In this document: positions 27,236-34,623 of the stretch, in pieces
Position numbering within the stretch: position 1 is the stretch's first letter
Layout of the letters: each line of letters starts with the position of its first letter
NCBI RefSeq assembly: GCF_000585415.1
Contig: NZ_KK073876.1
Coordinates: 1,113,810 to 1,177,809, forward strand
Reading direction: 5' to 3'
Length of the DNA: 64,000 nt
Source of the DNA: Sphingomonas jaspsi DSM 18422
Lineage (GTDB): Bacteria; Pseudomonadota; Alphaproteobacteria; Sphingomonadales; Sphingomonadaceae
Notes under the pieces: model-generated
Databases searched by the model: none
Told to the model about the DNA's origin: nothing
Seen by the model: only the letters and a program-made list of their open reading frames with translations
Program-made: the position numbers and the translations under genes

Positions 27236-28036
27236 ATGTTCGGACGGAAAGGGCTCGGCACCGCAGGCCAGAAGCAGCCGCAGGACGGCCGGGCATGGGT
27301 AGACGGCCAGCTCGCGAAATATGATCGCCCGGGATCGATGGAATTCGCCCAGCACATCGGTCTGAAACTGTTCGACGCCAGCTATCATGCGATGAAGGAC
27401 GATCGCGGCGTGCGCATCGAAGCCATCGTCGCGATGTTGTCGTCGGTTGGCGGATACCTGTGCCTGCTGCCGATCCTGAAGCAGTTGAAGGCCGAAGGGC
27501 TGAACCCCGCCGACATCGGCATGGTGACCATCCGCGGCAACGACGGTCGAATCTACCAGTTCGGCGACGCGCCCAATCGCTTGCTGTGCGAACATCCGAT
27601 GTCGTTGATCAGCCTGGTCTTCGGCGCGGCGCACGCACATGGCGCCGCGGTCAGCCTGGAAATGGTCAACCAGGAAATGAGCTTCATCGCCAGCCGTGTC
27701 GGCACCGACGACTATATGTCGCTCGACCTTCCGCCTGCGCACCAGGTGGATGCGCCCGATGCGTGGTTGCGCCATTTCCTGCCGTTCGTACTCGATTCGA
27801 TCAGCGCCGCTTATCTGGCCGACCTGCAGCGGCAGGGCATGCCGATCGACGTCGATACCATGCCGGCCGACGCAAAATTGCCGCCGCCCTTCATGCTCGC
27901 GCGGATCGTCGCCTTCGCCATCCAGCAGGCGATCGACGTCGGGCACCAGGCGCTGGACGCCACCATGCTGGCGCGGATTTCGATGCAGTGCGCGATGCGC
28001 ACCGCCAAGGTGGATACCAGCTGGCTGGACGCCTAG
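27236..28036 (+). CDS. Conserved hypothetical protein
   Basis: A 266-residue cytoplasmic protein I do not recognise. There is no signal peptide or clear membrane helix. Features are FAQHIGLKLFDASYHAMKDD near the N-terminus, a mixed alpha/beta middle (GMVTIRGNDGRIYQFGDAPN) and a helical C-terminus rich in Ala and Met. A hydrophobic stretch around LSSVGGYLCLLPILKQL looks amphipathic rather than transmembrane. It begins 114 nt from ychF in the opposite direction. Its stop codon overlaps the convergent 2OG-oxygenase gene by CTAG. No function can be proposed. Confidence 0.7.
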   Translation: MFGRKGLGTAGQKQPQDGRAWVDGQLAKYDRPGSMEFAQHIGLKLFDASYHAMKDDRGVRIEAIVAMLSSVGGYLCLLPILKQLKAEGLNPADIGMVTIRGNDGRIYQFGDAPNRLLCEHPMSLISLVFGAAHAHGAAVSLEMVNQEMSFIASRVGTDDYMSLDLPPAHQVDAPDAWLRHFLPFVLDSISAAYLADLQRQGMPIDVDTMPADAKLPPPFMLARIVAFAIQQAIDVGHQALDATMLARISMQCAMRTAKVDTSWLDA

Positions 28037-28626
28037 GCGAAGTTGAAGCTGACGCTCAGCCGTTCGCCCTTGCCGGCGTTCGGCATCACCTCGTGACGCA
28101 GCCAGCTTTCCCACAGCAGGATCAGGCCGGGGCGCGGTGCGACGCGGGCGTAGGGCTGGAGATGCTCCGGCGCATCATCGCGGCGGACCGGGGCGGCCAT
28201 CATCAGGCCCGAGCGCGGATCTTCGAAGCGAATGTCGCCGCTACCCTTGGGCACCTCGACATAGAGCGTGCCGCTGAGGATCGAATGGGGGTGGATGTGG
28301 CCGCTGTGGTGCCCGCCGCCCTTCAGCAAATTGACCCACAGGCTGTCGAGCTTCGGCTTCACGTCCCACGCAAGGTCTTTGGCGAACTTGGCGGCGTGGC
28401 GGGTCAGGATTCGCTTCAGATCGTCGAACGCCGGATCGCGGCGCGGCAGGTCGTTGAGGCTGGCGTAGCTCGTGTAGCCCCTATAGCCCTTGTCCGCGCT
28501 CCATCGCTGCCCGGCGACATCGTCCTCCGCCAGCATGCGGATCGAATGCGCCAGTTCGGCCAGCAGGGCATCGTCGGCCAATTCCGCTTCGTACAGCGGC
28601 GTCGCGAACAGGGTGCGGATCGTCAT
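28033..28626 (-). CDS. Putative 2OG-Fe(II) oxygenase family protein (TIGR02466-like)
   Basis: A 197-residue protein of the type described as putative 2OG-Fe(II) oxygenase (TIGR02466). LFATPLYEAEL at the start is family-like. The metal site looks like HSGHIHPHSILSG, with histidines, followed by LYVEVPKGSGDIRFEDPR. The distal His is in SWLRHEVMPN and an Arg for 2OG may be in GERLSVSFN. Enzyme activity is unproven. A relative lies head-to-head 63 nt away on the other strand, so both may come from a common control region. Confidence 0.75.
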   Translation of the reverse strand: MTIRTLFATPLYEAELADDALLAELAHSIRMLAEDDVAGQRWSADKGYRGYTSYASLNDLPRRDPAFDDLKRILTRHAAKFAKDLAWDVKPKLDSLWVNLLKGGGHHSGHIHPHSILSGTLYVEVPKGSGDIRFEDPRSGLMMAAPVRRDDAPEHLQPYARVAPRPGLILLWESWLRHEVMPNAGKGERLSVSFNFA

Positions 28627-28689
28627 TGGCGCTGCTTAGCCTCTTGCCTGCCGCCATGCGAGCGGCTTTGAAGGGGCCGAGGGCAGCAG

Positions 28690-29307
28690 ATGGCATTTGC
28701 AATCAAGTCGATCGACAATCTCTTCCCGATGCCGATCATCCGCGTCGACATCGCCGATGCGGCTGCGCTCAATGAGCGGCTGTTGGCCGAAATCTCGGCG
28801 CGGCGCGCGGCGGAAGCGGGGGTGGCGCGCAGCAACAAGGGCGGCTGGCATTCGGCGGCCGATTTCTTTTCGCGCAAGGAACCGGCACATGCCGCGCTCG
28901 CGCTCGACCTGTTGCGGATCATGGCCGAAAGCACGCGCAAGTTCGATCCGGACGCGGATTATTCGAAGCTGAGGCTGATCCCCGACGGGTGGGTCAACGT
29001 GAACCCGCCCGGCGCCTACAACAGCCCGCACGATCATCGCAGCGCCTTTTGGTCCGGGACCTATTATGTCGACGTGCCCGACGGCGAGGGCTCGTCGGGC
29101 ATGATCGAATTCTACCACCCCGGCACCCCCTTGCCGCAGGACGGCGGGATCGGTGGGCCGCTGACCGCCGAAAGCTATTGCACGCGGCCCAGCGCCGGGA
29201 CGGTGCTGCTGTTTCCTGCCACGATGAAGCATTGGGTCCACCCGAACGGCGGTACGCGCGACCGGGTGACGATCGCCTTCAACGGCCGCTTCGAAGTGAA
29301 GCGGTAG
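28690..29307 (+). CDS. Putative 2OG-Fe(II) oxygenase family protein (TIGR02466-like), second copy
   Basis: A 205-residue relative of the protein encoded at 28033-28626. Shared features are an N-terminal LFPMPIIRVDIAD, a metal region NSPHDHRSAFWSGTYYVDVP with His-x-His/Asp ligands, and a distal HWVHPNGGTRDRVTIAFNGRF. The middle segment differs, with a GGWHSAADFFSRKE insert. The two genes are divergent, sharing a 63-nt region. It is followed after 4 nt by the end of the lipoprotein-like gene on the opposite strand. Confidence 0.75.
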   Translation: MAFAIKSIDNLFPMPIIRVDIADAAALNERLLAEISARRAAEAGVARSNKGGWHSAADFFSRKEPAHAALALDLLRIMAESTRKFDPDADYSKLRLIPDGWVNVNPPGAYNSPHDHRSAFWSGTYYVDVPDGEGSSGMIEFYHPGTPLPQDGGIGGPLTAESYCTRPSAGTVLLFPATMKHWVHPNGGTRDRVTIAFNGRFEVKR

Positions 29308-29311
29308 GCGA

Positions 29312-30013
29312 TCAGCGATCCGGCTGGTCGTCGAAAATAGGCAGCGCCAGGTCGCGCTGGTCCTTGGGCAGGCGCACCCAAACCGAAAGCAGCGTCGGAT
29401 CATCGCCTTCGTCGACGATGGTGTGGAGGACATCGATCGACAGCGGTCCGGGCGACAGGCGGCTGGCCGTGCCGGCGCCGGTTTTTCCTGCGGAGGTCAC
29501 CAACCGGATTGAGGTTGGCGATCGCGATACGATTATATCGCCGGGATAGGGTCCTGAGGGGATGTCGCTGGCTTCGACCAGTTCATCAGCCCGGGACTGG
29601 TCTACGAATGCGCGTTTGGACGGGAAATAGCGGGCGATTGCGTCAATCACTGCGAAGCGCCCCGACGTGCCGCCGATACTGTAGGCTGCGACCACCGCCG
29701 GGCCTGCGATGCCGGCGGCATCGGAATCGAACAAGCGCTCCGTCGGAATGGCGTCGGGCGTGACGATCAAAAGCGATCCGTTAGAACCGTAAAGGCCGAT
29801 GCATTGCCAGCCGTTGGGAGCCAGCACTGCCGGTCCATCTTGACTGACATACAGCGTCAGACGTGCGGCGTCCTTTGGCTTCAGGCGCGGTCCGGTCGGC
29901 AGTCTTGCGGGAGCCTCCAAAGGCCCTTGCTGACCGTCCGACGCGCAACCCACCACTGGGACCGATACCGCCGTGCTGGCCGCCGCAAGGGGGATGAGGA
30001 ACGGGAAGACCAT
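29312..30013 (-). CDS. Predicted lipoprotein of unknown function
   Basis: A 233-residue protein I do not recognise. The N-terminus is hydrophobic and ends VVGCASDG, a plausible lipobox (Cys23). The mature part is beta-rich with LTLYVSQDGPAVLAPNGWQ and QCIGLYGSNGSLLIVTPD, and a LPKDQRDLALPIFDDQ end. It lies 4 nt after pth on the same strand and is probably co-transcribed with it. There is no catalytic motif I can name. Confidence 0.65.
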   Translation of the reverse strand: MVFPFLIPLAAASTAVSVPVVGCASDGQQGPLEAPARLPTGPRLKPKDAARLTLYVSQDGPAVLAPNGWQCIGLYGSNGSLLIVTPDAIPTERLFDSDAAGIAGPAVVAAYSIGGTSGRFAVIDAIARYFPSKRAFVDQSRADELVEASDIPSGPYPGDIIVSRSPTSIRLVTSAGKTGAGTASRLSPGPLSIDVLHTIVDEGDDPTLLSVWVRLPKDQRDLALPIFDDQPDR

Positions 30014-30017
30014 GGCG

Positions 30018-30590
30018 TCAATCCTGCTGGAGCCGCAACGCGATGTCGCTCATGAACCGGGCGTCGTCGCCGTCGGCGAGCCATGGCGCTTCCGAGGCGA
30101 TGGCGGCGAGCATGTCGGCGAGCACGTCCATCTCGCTCTTGGCGTAATTGCCCAGCACATGGCCGGTGACGCGGGACTTGTCGCCGGGGTGGCCGATACC
30201 GATGCGGACGCGGCGGAAATCGGGGCCGAGCGAGGCGTTGATCGAGCGCAGGCCATTGTGCCCGGCAAGGCCCCCGCCGACCCGCGCCTTGACCTTCATC
30301 GGTGCGAGGTCGAGCTCGTCATGGAAGACGGTGAGCGCGTCGACATCCAGCTTGTAGAATTTCAGCGCTTGCTGAACGCTGTCTCCGCTGTCGTTCATAT
30401 AGGTCTGGGGTTTGAGCAGCAGCACCTTGTGGCGGCCGATGCGGCCTTCGCTGATCAGGCCGCGGAATTTCTTCGACCAGGGGCCGAAGCCGTGCACCTC
30501 GGCGATGGCGTCGAGCGCCATGAAGCCGACATTGTGGCGGTGCAGCGCATATTGTGCGCCGGGATTTCCAAGGCCTGCCCAGATCTGCAT
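30018..30590 (-). CDS. pth: Peptidyl-tRNA hydrolase
   Basis: A 190-residue enzyme that frees tRNAs from prematurely released peptidyl-tRNA. Signatures are QIWAGLGNPG at the N-terminus, the catalytic His in LHRHNVGFMA, KPQTYMNDSG, the Asp in VFHDELDLAP and GGGLAGHNGLRSI. The start at 30590 matches the family; a longer in-frame reading runs into the terminator of rplY and is not family-like. rplY-pth is a widespread gene order, kept here with a terminator between them. Confidence 0.95.
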   Translation of the reverse strand: MQIWAGLGNPGAQYALHRHNVGFMALDAIAEVHGFGPWSKKFRGLISEGRIGRHKVLLLKPQTYMNDSGDSVQQALKFYKLDVDALTVFHDELDLAPMKVKARVGGGLAGHNGLRSINASLGPDFRRVRIGIGHPGDKSRVTGHVLGNYAKSEMDVLADMLAAIASEAPWLADGDDARFMSDIALRLQQD

Positions 30591-30608
30591 GGCGTGGGTT
30601 CCTGCCAG

Positions 30609-30645
30609 CAAAAACGCCCACCCTGCAAGCAGGATGGGCGTCCTT
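30609..30645 (-). terminator. Intrinsic terminator of rplY
   Basis: On the minus strand ACGCCCATCCTGC pairs with CAGGGTGGGCGT (one mismatch) across a short loop and is followed by TTTTTGC. It lies between rplY and pth, so pth probably gets part of its expression from its own promoter or from read-through. Confidence 0.75.
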
Positions 30646-30672
30646 GTTCCGTAATCGGGAAGGGAAGGGGCC

Positions 30673-31353
30673 TTAGGCCTCTTCGCCACCTTCCGAAGCT
30701 TCGCCTTCGTCGGCCGCGGCTTCGTCGCCAACGGTCGGGACGGCGCCCGCATCGGCCTGGGTGGTGTCGCCTTCTTCCGACTTCATCGCCGACGGCGCGA
30801 CGACGGTAACGACGGTGAAGTCGCGATCGTCGATCGCCGACTTGACGCCCTTCGGCAGGGTGACCTGCGAAATATGGACGCTGTCGCCGATGTCGAGGCC
30901 GGTGAGGTCGATTTCGATCTGGTCGGGGATGTGCGCCGCGTCGCAGACCAGTTCGAGGTCGTGACGGACGACGTTCAGCACGCCGCCGCGCTTGATGCCC
31001 GGGGCCGCGTCTTCGTTGGTGAAGGCGACCGGCACGTTGACCTTGACTTCAGCATGTTCGCTGATGCGCAGGAAATCGACGTGGATCGGGCGGCTCGTCA
31101 CCGGGTGGAAGTCGACTGCCTTGGGCAGCGTGCGGGTGGCCTTGCCACCGACTTCGACCATGACGACCGAATTCATGAAATGGCCGGTGCTCAGCATCTT
31201 GGCGAGGAGCTTTTCCTCGACATGGACCGAAACCGGATCCTTCTTGTTGCCGTAAATCACGGCGGGTACCCGACCTTCGCGGCGGAGTTCACGGGAGGCT
31301 CCCTTGCCAGCCCGTTCGCGCGCTTCGGCGGGCAGCGTCAGCTGTTCGCTCAT
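30673..31353 (-). CDS. rplY: 50S ribosomal protein L25/general stress protein Ctc
   Basis: A 226-residue two-domain L25 (CTC type) that binds 5S rRNA. The N-terminal L25 domain has [16 protein letters not shown] and the TL5-type C-terminal beta domain follows ([13 protein letters not shown] region). The last 35 residues are an acidic Ala/Glu/Asp tail. The start at 31353 ([12 protein letters not shown]) matches the family. The protein is followed by a terminator and then pth. Confidence 0.93.
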   Translation of the reverse strand: MSEQLTLPAEARERAGKGASRELRREGRVPAVIYGNKKDPVSVHVEEKLLAKMLSTGHFMNSVVMVEVGGKATRTLPKAVDFHPVTSRPIHVDFLRISEHAEVKVNVPVAFTNEDAAPGIKRGGVLNVVRHDLELVCDAAHIPDQIEIDLTGLDIGDSVHISQVTLPKGVKSAIDDRDFTVVTVVAPSAMKSEEGDTTQADAGAVPTVGDEAAADEGEASEGGEEA

Positions 31354-31458
31354 GTTCGCTATTCCTTCAATTATGTGCGGCCCCGCCACGCCTCCAGGGA
31401 TGACCATGGGTGGACCAGCGCGCGCCAATAGCGGCGCAAGGGCCGTTTGGCAAGCGAA

Positions 31459-31486
31459 GGGCGCCCGCGCAAAGCCCGCGGGCGCC
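31459..31486 (-). terminator. Hairpin downstream of the TraB/GumN gene
   Basis: GGGCGCCCGCG (31459-31469) pairs with CGCGGGCGCCC (31476-31486), a GC-only 11-bp stem. On the minus strand only TT follows, so it is a weak intrinsic terminator by that test. It separates the TraB/GumN gene from rplY. Confidence 0.5.
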
Positions 31487-31509
31487 CCTCAAGTTTTGTC
31501 GGGCCGCGA

Positions 31510-32415
31510 TTATTCCTTGTGCGGCACCCGGGCGCTGGCAATGCCTTTGGCCTTCAGCAGAGACTGGACGCTGTCCTTGCCCGCCAGGTGGCCCGCGCCG
31601 ACCGCGACGAACACAGTGCCCGGCTGGTCGAGCCGCTTGCTGATCCAGGTGGCCCAATTGGCATTGCGGTCGGTGATCAGCACCTTGTGCAGCAGTTCGC
31701 TGTCGGCGTCGTCCGCTTCCATGATCCTGCCGACGGTTTCCGTATCGGCCTTGCCCCATGCGTCGACCAGCTTGCCGACCTTGGCCGGGACTTCGGCGCT
31801 TTCCTCGAGACCCTTTTCGAGCATGCGAACCTGCTCCGCTTCGGGCAGCGCGCCGAACAGTCCGAGCTGATAGTCCGCGGTTTCAAGCGCGCTCGTCTTC
31901 TTGTTGGCAGCCTTGGCGGCGGTGGTCAGCACCTTTTCCGCGCCGTTTTCCGGGCCCATGCCCATCTTCTGGAACTGCAGCGTGGTCAGCGTGATCGATG
32001 CCAGGAACGGCTTCATATAATCGAACGCCGTCGCCGGCAGGCCGGACTGTGCGATCGCGGCCGACAGGTTCTTCTGCCCTTGCGGCGACAGCTTCGACGG
32101 CAGCGTCTTGCCCGACAGGTCGATGCCATATTTCATGACGAGCGGCTGCAGCTCTTCCGGTTTTTCCGGCATGATGATTTCGGTCACCAGTTCGTCGGAC
32201 TTGTCGAAGCTGGCCTTCACCTCGTCGTTGAACCAGTCCTTCTTGCCGTCCAGCGCATGGACGGTGCCGAACAGATAGATGGTGGTGTCCTTGTCCTTCA
32301 CGACCCACACCGCCGGATCGAGGTCGGGGCGGGCAGCGGCCTTGTCGGCAGCGCAGGCAGGGGTCGCCAGCAGCGCGACGGGGACCAGGAACGGAACGAA
32401 CTTCTTGAACGACAT
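31510..32415 (-). CDS. TraB/GumN family protein
   Basis: A 301-residue exported protein with a signal peptide ending TPACAA. TraB/GumN motifs are seen: a WVVKDKDTTIYLFGTVHAL start and the C-terminal VAVGAGHLAGKDSV, both with histidines of the putative metal site. Some family members act as proteases or polysaccharide-related factors; no activity is established here. It is upstream of rplY on the same strand, with a hairpin between. Confidence 0.85.
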   Translation of the reverse strand: MSFKKFVPFLVPVALLATPACAADKAAARPDLDPAVWVVKDKDTTIYLFGTVHALDGKKDWFNDEVKASFDKSDELVTEIIMPEKPEELQPLVMKYGIDLSGKTLPSKLSPQGQKNLSAAIAQSGLPATAFDYMKPFLASITLTTLQFQKMGMGPENGAEKVLTTAAKAANKKTSALETADYQLGLFGALPEAEQVRMLEKGLEESAEVPAKVGKLVDAWGKADTETVGRIMEADDADSELLHKVLITDRNANWATWISKRLDQPGTVFVAVGAGHLAGKDSVQSLLKAKGIASARVPHKE

Positions 32416-32476
32416 TTTACTCTCCCACTCTCAAATGCATTGATGGAAAATTCAGTGTGACGAAGCGGTTAACGGG

Positions 32477-32680
32477 TCAGCCGAGCGCCGCACCGTCGTC
32501 GAAAATTTCTTCGATACGCAGGTCGAACAGCCGGGCCAGCTTGAAGGCGAGGGGCAGCGACGGATCGTGCTTGCCGGTCTCGATCGCGTTCACGGCCTGC
32601 CGCGACACCCCGATATGACCGCCAAGATCGGCCTGGCTCCATCCGCGTTCGGCGCGCAGCACCCGAAGGCGATTGTTCAT
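32477..32680 (-). CDS. XRE-family transcriptional regulator (short)
   Basis: A 67-residue DNA-binding protein made only of a helix-turn-helix of the Cro/C1 type: RLRVLRAERGWSQADLGGHIGVSRQAVNAIETGKHDPSL. This form, seen in short YozG-like regulators, is usually paired with small membrane proteins. The ATG overlaps the stop of the 128-residue membrane gene (32677-32680), so the two are coupled. The palindromes at 33601-33695 are good candidates for its operators (autoregulation is inferred). Confidence 0.85.
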   Translation of the reverse strand: MNNRLRVLRAERGWSQADLGGHIGVSRQAVNAIETGKHDPSLPLAFKLARLFDLRIEEIFDDGAALG

Positions 32681-33063
32681 GCGCGGCTCCTCCACATTTC
32701 GACGTGAAAGCCGATGAAGAAGGCGGCGAGCGCGATGATCCCGATCCAGGTCGGCGTCGGCTGCCAGCTGAAACCCGCCTCCTCCAGCCGGTGCGACAAG
32801 GTCGGAAATGCTTCCGCCCAAAAAGTCACCGCAATCGTCGCGAAGAAGGCCAGCGCGGTGCCGGCGCTCCACAGGCTCCTGGCATAATCGTCGCGGAATT
32901 TCTGGCGGAACAGCACCAGAACGATGACGACCAGCATGCCGACGATGAAGCCCTGCCAAAAATCCGGCGCGCCGAACCAGTAGGCAAGGCCGAGCGTCGC
33001 CAGCAGCGCGGCGCCGCTGTGGGCCGCGACATAATAAAGCTGTTCCTTGGGCATTTTGGACAT
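32677..33063 (-). CDS. Small membrane protein of the XRE module
   Basis: A 128-residue inner-membrane protein with four hydrophobic segments (AALLATLGLAYWFGAP, FIVGMLVVIVLVLF, ALAFFATIAVTFWAEAFP, WIGIIALAAFFIGFHV). No family is recognised with certainty. It is sandwiched between another membrane gene and the XRE regulator, and shares a 4-nt overlap with the latter. Proteins of this kind often control or are controlled by the linked HTH protein (known for YozG/DUF2975-type pairs); the analogy is inference. Confidence 0.7.
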   Translation of the reverse strand: MSKMPKEQLYYVAAHSGAALLATLGLAYWFGAPDFWQGFIVGMLVVIVLVLFRQKFRDDYARSLWSAGTALAFFATIAVTFWAEAFPTLSHRLEEAGFSWQPTPTWIGIIALAAFFIGFHVEMWRSRA

Positions 33064-33090
33064 CGGATCGCAACCTTGGATGAAAGGGGT

Positions 33091-33579
33091 TCAGCGGGGT
33101 TCGTCTTCGCTATCGGCGAGTTCGCTCGCAGACTGGCGGTTCCAGACGAGAAAGAAGGTCGGCAGCAGGCTGGCGTAGAGGAAAATGCCCCAGAACAGCG
33201 CGTTGAAATGATCGTAGGTTCGCGGGATCCACAGGCCGGCTTCGCCGCCGATCGCGAAGTAGAGCACCGCCAGCAGCGATAGCGCCGTGAAGGTCGCATA
33301 GGCCGTGGACATGGCGCGCTGGCGCAATTTCAGCTCGAATTCGTCGAGCAGATGGACCTGCTCGCCTACGATCTTCTGAACGTGAGATCCGTAGACGGGC
33401 AGGGCGAAAGCAAGCGACGCCGCGATCACCAGCAAGCCGCTGATCTTCGCGGCCGGATGATCGACCGTCATGATGGCACCGCCGATCGGGTAGGCGGCTA
33501 ACGACAGGGTGGTGAGCGCGCGTACGGCCTTGATGGACAGGCCCTTGCCGTCGCCGTTCGTGGACCGATAGAAAATCAT
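33091..33579 (-). CDS. Membrane protein, first gene of the XRE module
   Basis: A 162-residue membrane protein with four hydrophobic segments (LTTLSLAAYPIGGAIM, ISGLLVIAASLAFALPV, YATFTALSLLAVLYFAIG, FWGIFLYASLLPTFFLVW). Its middle loop QKIVGEQVHLLDEFELKLRQRAMS is amphipathic and charged. It is not a named family to me. It begins 22 nt before a cluster of palindromes and lies 27 nt upstream of the second membrane gene. Confidence 0.7.
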   Translation of the reverse strand: MIFYRSTNGDGKGLSIKAVRALTTLSLAAYPIGGAIMTVDHPAAKISGLLVIAASLAFALPVYGSHVQKIVGEQVHLLDEFELKLRQRAMSTAYATFTALSLLAVLYFAIGGEAGLWIPRTYDHFNALFWGIFLYASLLPTFFLVWNRQSASELADSEDEPR

Positions 33580-33600
33580 CGTCTCATTCCGTCAGTTCAT

Positions 33601-33695
33601 GCTGACACAATGTCAGCTTGTCCTGACTTTATGTCGCGATTCGCTGACAATGTCAACATGACCTTACATTTGGTCATGATATGCTGACTTTTCAG
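33601..33695. promoter_or_regulatory. Palindrome cluster between the membrane/XRE module and glyQ
   Basis: Four small palindromes with TGAC/GTCA arms lie in under 100 bp. They are GCTGACA-caa-TGTCAGC (33601-33617), TGACA-a-TGTCA (33645-33655), CATGACC-8 nt-GGTCATG (33657-33678) and CTGA-cttt-TCAG (33684-33695). Another half-site GTCCTGAC lies at 33620. The pattern looks like a repeated operator for a dimeric regulator. The likely one is the linked XRE protein (inference). The region also precedes glyQ. Confidence 0.6.
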
Positions 33696-33750
33696 AGGGA
33701 AATTGGCCGCGGCATTGACGCGTTTCCGCCCTTCCGCCAAAGCCCGCCGC

Positions 33751-34623
33751 ATGAGCGAAAAAGCGCCGCTGAGCTTCCAGGACCTGATCCTGACCCTGCA
33801 CCGCTATTGGGGCGACCAGGGCTGCGTCATCCTGCAGCCCTATGACATGGAAATGGGCGCGGGGACCTTCCACCCGGCGACCGTGCTGCGTGCGCTCGGC
33901 CCCGATCCGTGGAACGCGGCCTTCGTCCAGCCCTGCCGCCGCCCGACCGACGGCCGCTATGGCGAAAACCCCAACCGGCTCGGCCATTATTACCAGTATC
34001 AGGTGATACTGAAGCCGAGCCCTGCGAACTTGCAGGAACTCTACCTCGGTAGCCTCGACGCCATCGGCATCGACCCGCTGAAGCACGACATTCGCTTCGT
34101 CGAGGACGATTGGGAAAGCCCGACGCTGGGCGCCTGGGGCCTTGGCTGGGAAGTGTGGTGCGACGGGATGGAGGTGACCCAGTTCACCTACTTCCAGCAG
34201 GTCGGCGGCTTCGACTGCAAGCCGGTCGCGGGCGAGCTTACCTACGGGCTCGAACGCCTCGCCATGTATATCCAGGGCGTCGACAATGTCTTCGACCTGA
34301 AATTCAACAATGCGGGCGTGACCTACGGCGACGTCTTCCTCGACAATGAAAAGCAGATGTCGAAGTGGCATTTTGAGGTGGCCGACACCGACGCCTTGTT
34401 CGACCTGTTCAAGAAGGCGGTCGCGGAGAGCGAAAACAGCTTGAAGAACGGCGTGCCGATCGCGGCCTATGAACAGGCGATCAAGGCCAGTCACGTCTTC
34501 AACACGCTCCAGGCCCGCGGCGTCATTTCGGTCGCCGAGCGCCAGGCCTACATCGGCCGCGTCCGCGACCTCGCCAAGGGCGCCTGCGCCGCGTGGATGG
34601 ATTACAAGGGGTATGCCGCGTGA
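33751..34623 (+). CDS. glyQ: Glycine--tRNA ligase alpha subunit
   Basis: A 290-residue catalytic subunit of the alpha2beta2 glycyl-tRNA synthetase. Class II signature stretches are [32 protein letters not shown] and the [20 protein letters not shown] region. [17 protein letters not shown] is the family motif 3. The start is at MSEKAPLS (33751). The stop overlaps the GTG start of glyS. Beside it lies the palindrome cluster at 33.6 kb. Confidence 0.96.
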   Translation: MSEKAPLSFQDLILTLHRYWGDQGCVILQPYDMEMGAGTFHPATVLRALGPDPWNAAFVQPCRRPTDGRYGENPNRLGHYYQYQVILKPSPANLQELYLGSLDAIGIDPLKHDIRFVEDDWESPTLGAWGLGWEVWCDGMEVTQFTYFQQVGGFDCKPVAGELTYGLERLAMYIQGVDNVFDLKFNNAGVTYGDVFLDNEKQMSKWHFEVADTDALFDLFKKAVAESENSLKNGVPIAAYEQAIKASHVFNTLQARGVISVAERQAYIGRVRDLAKGACAAWMDYKGYAA

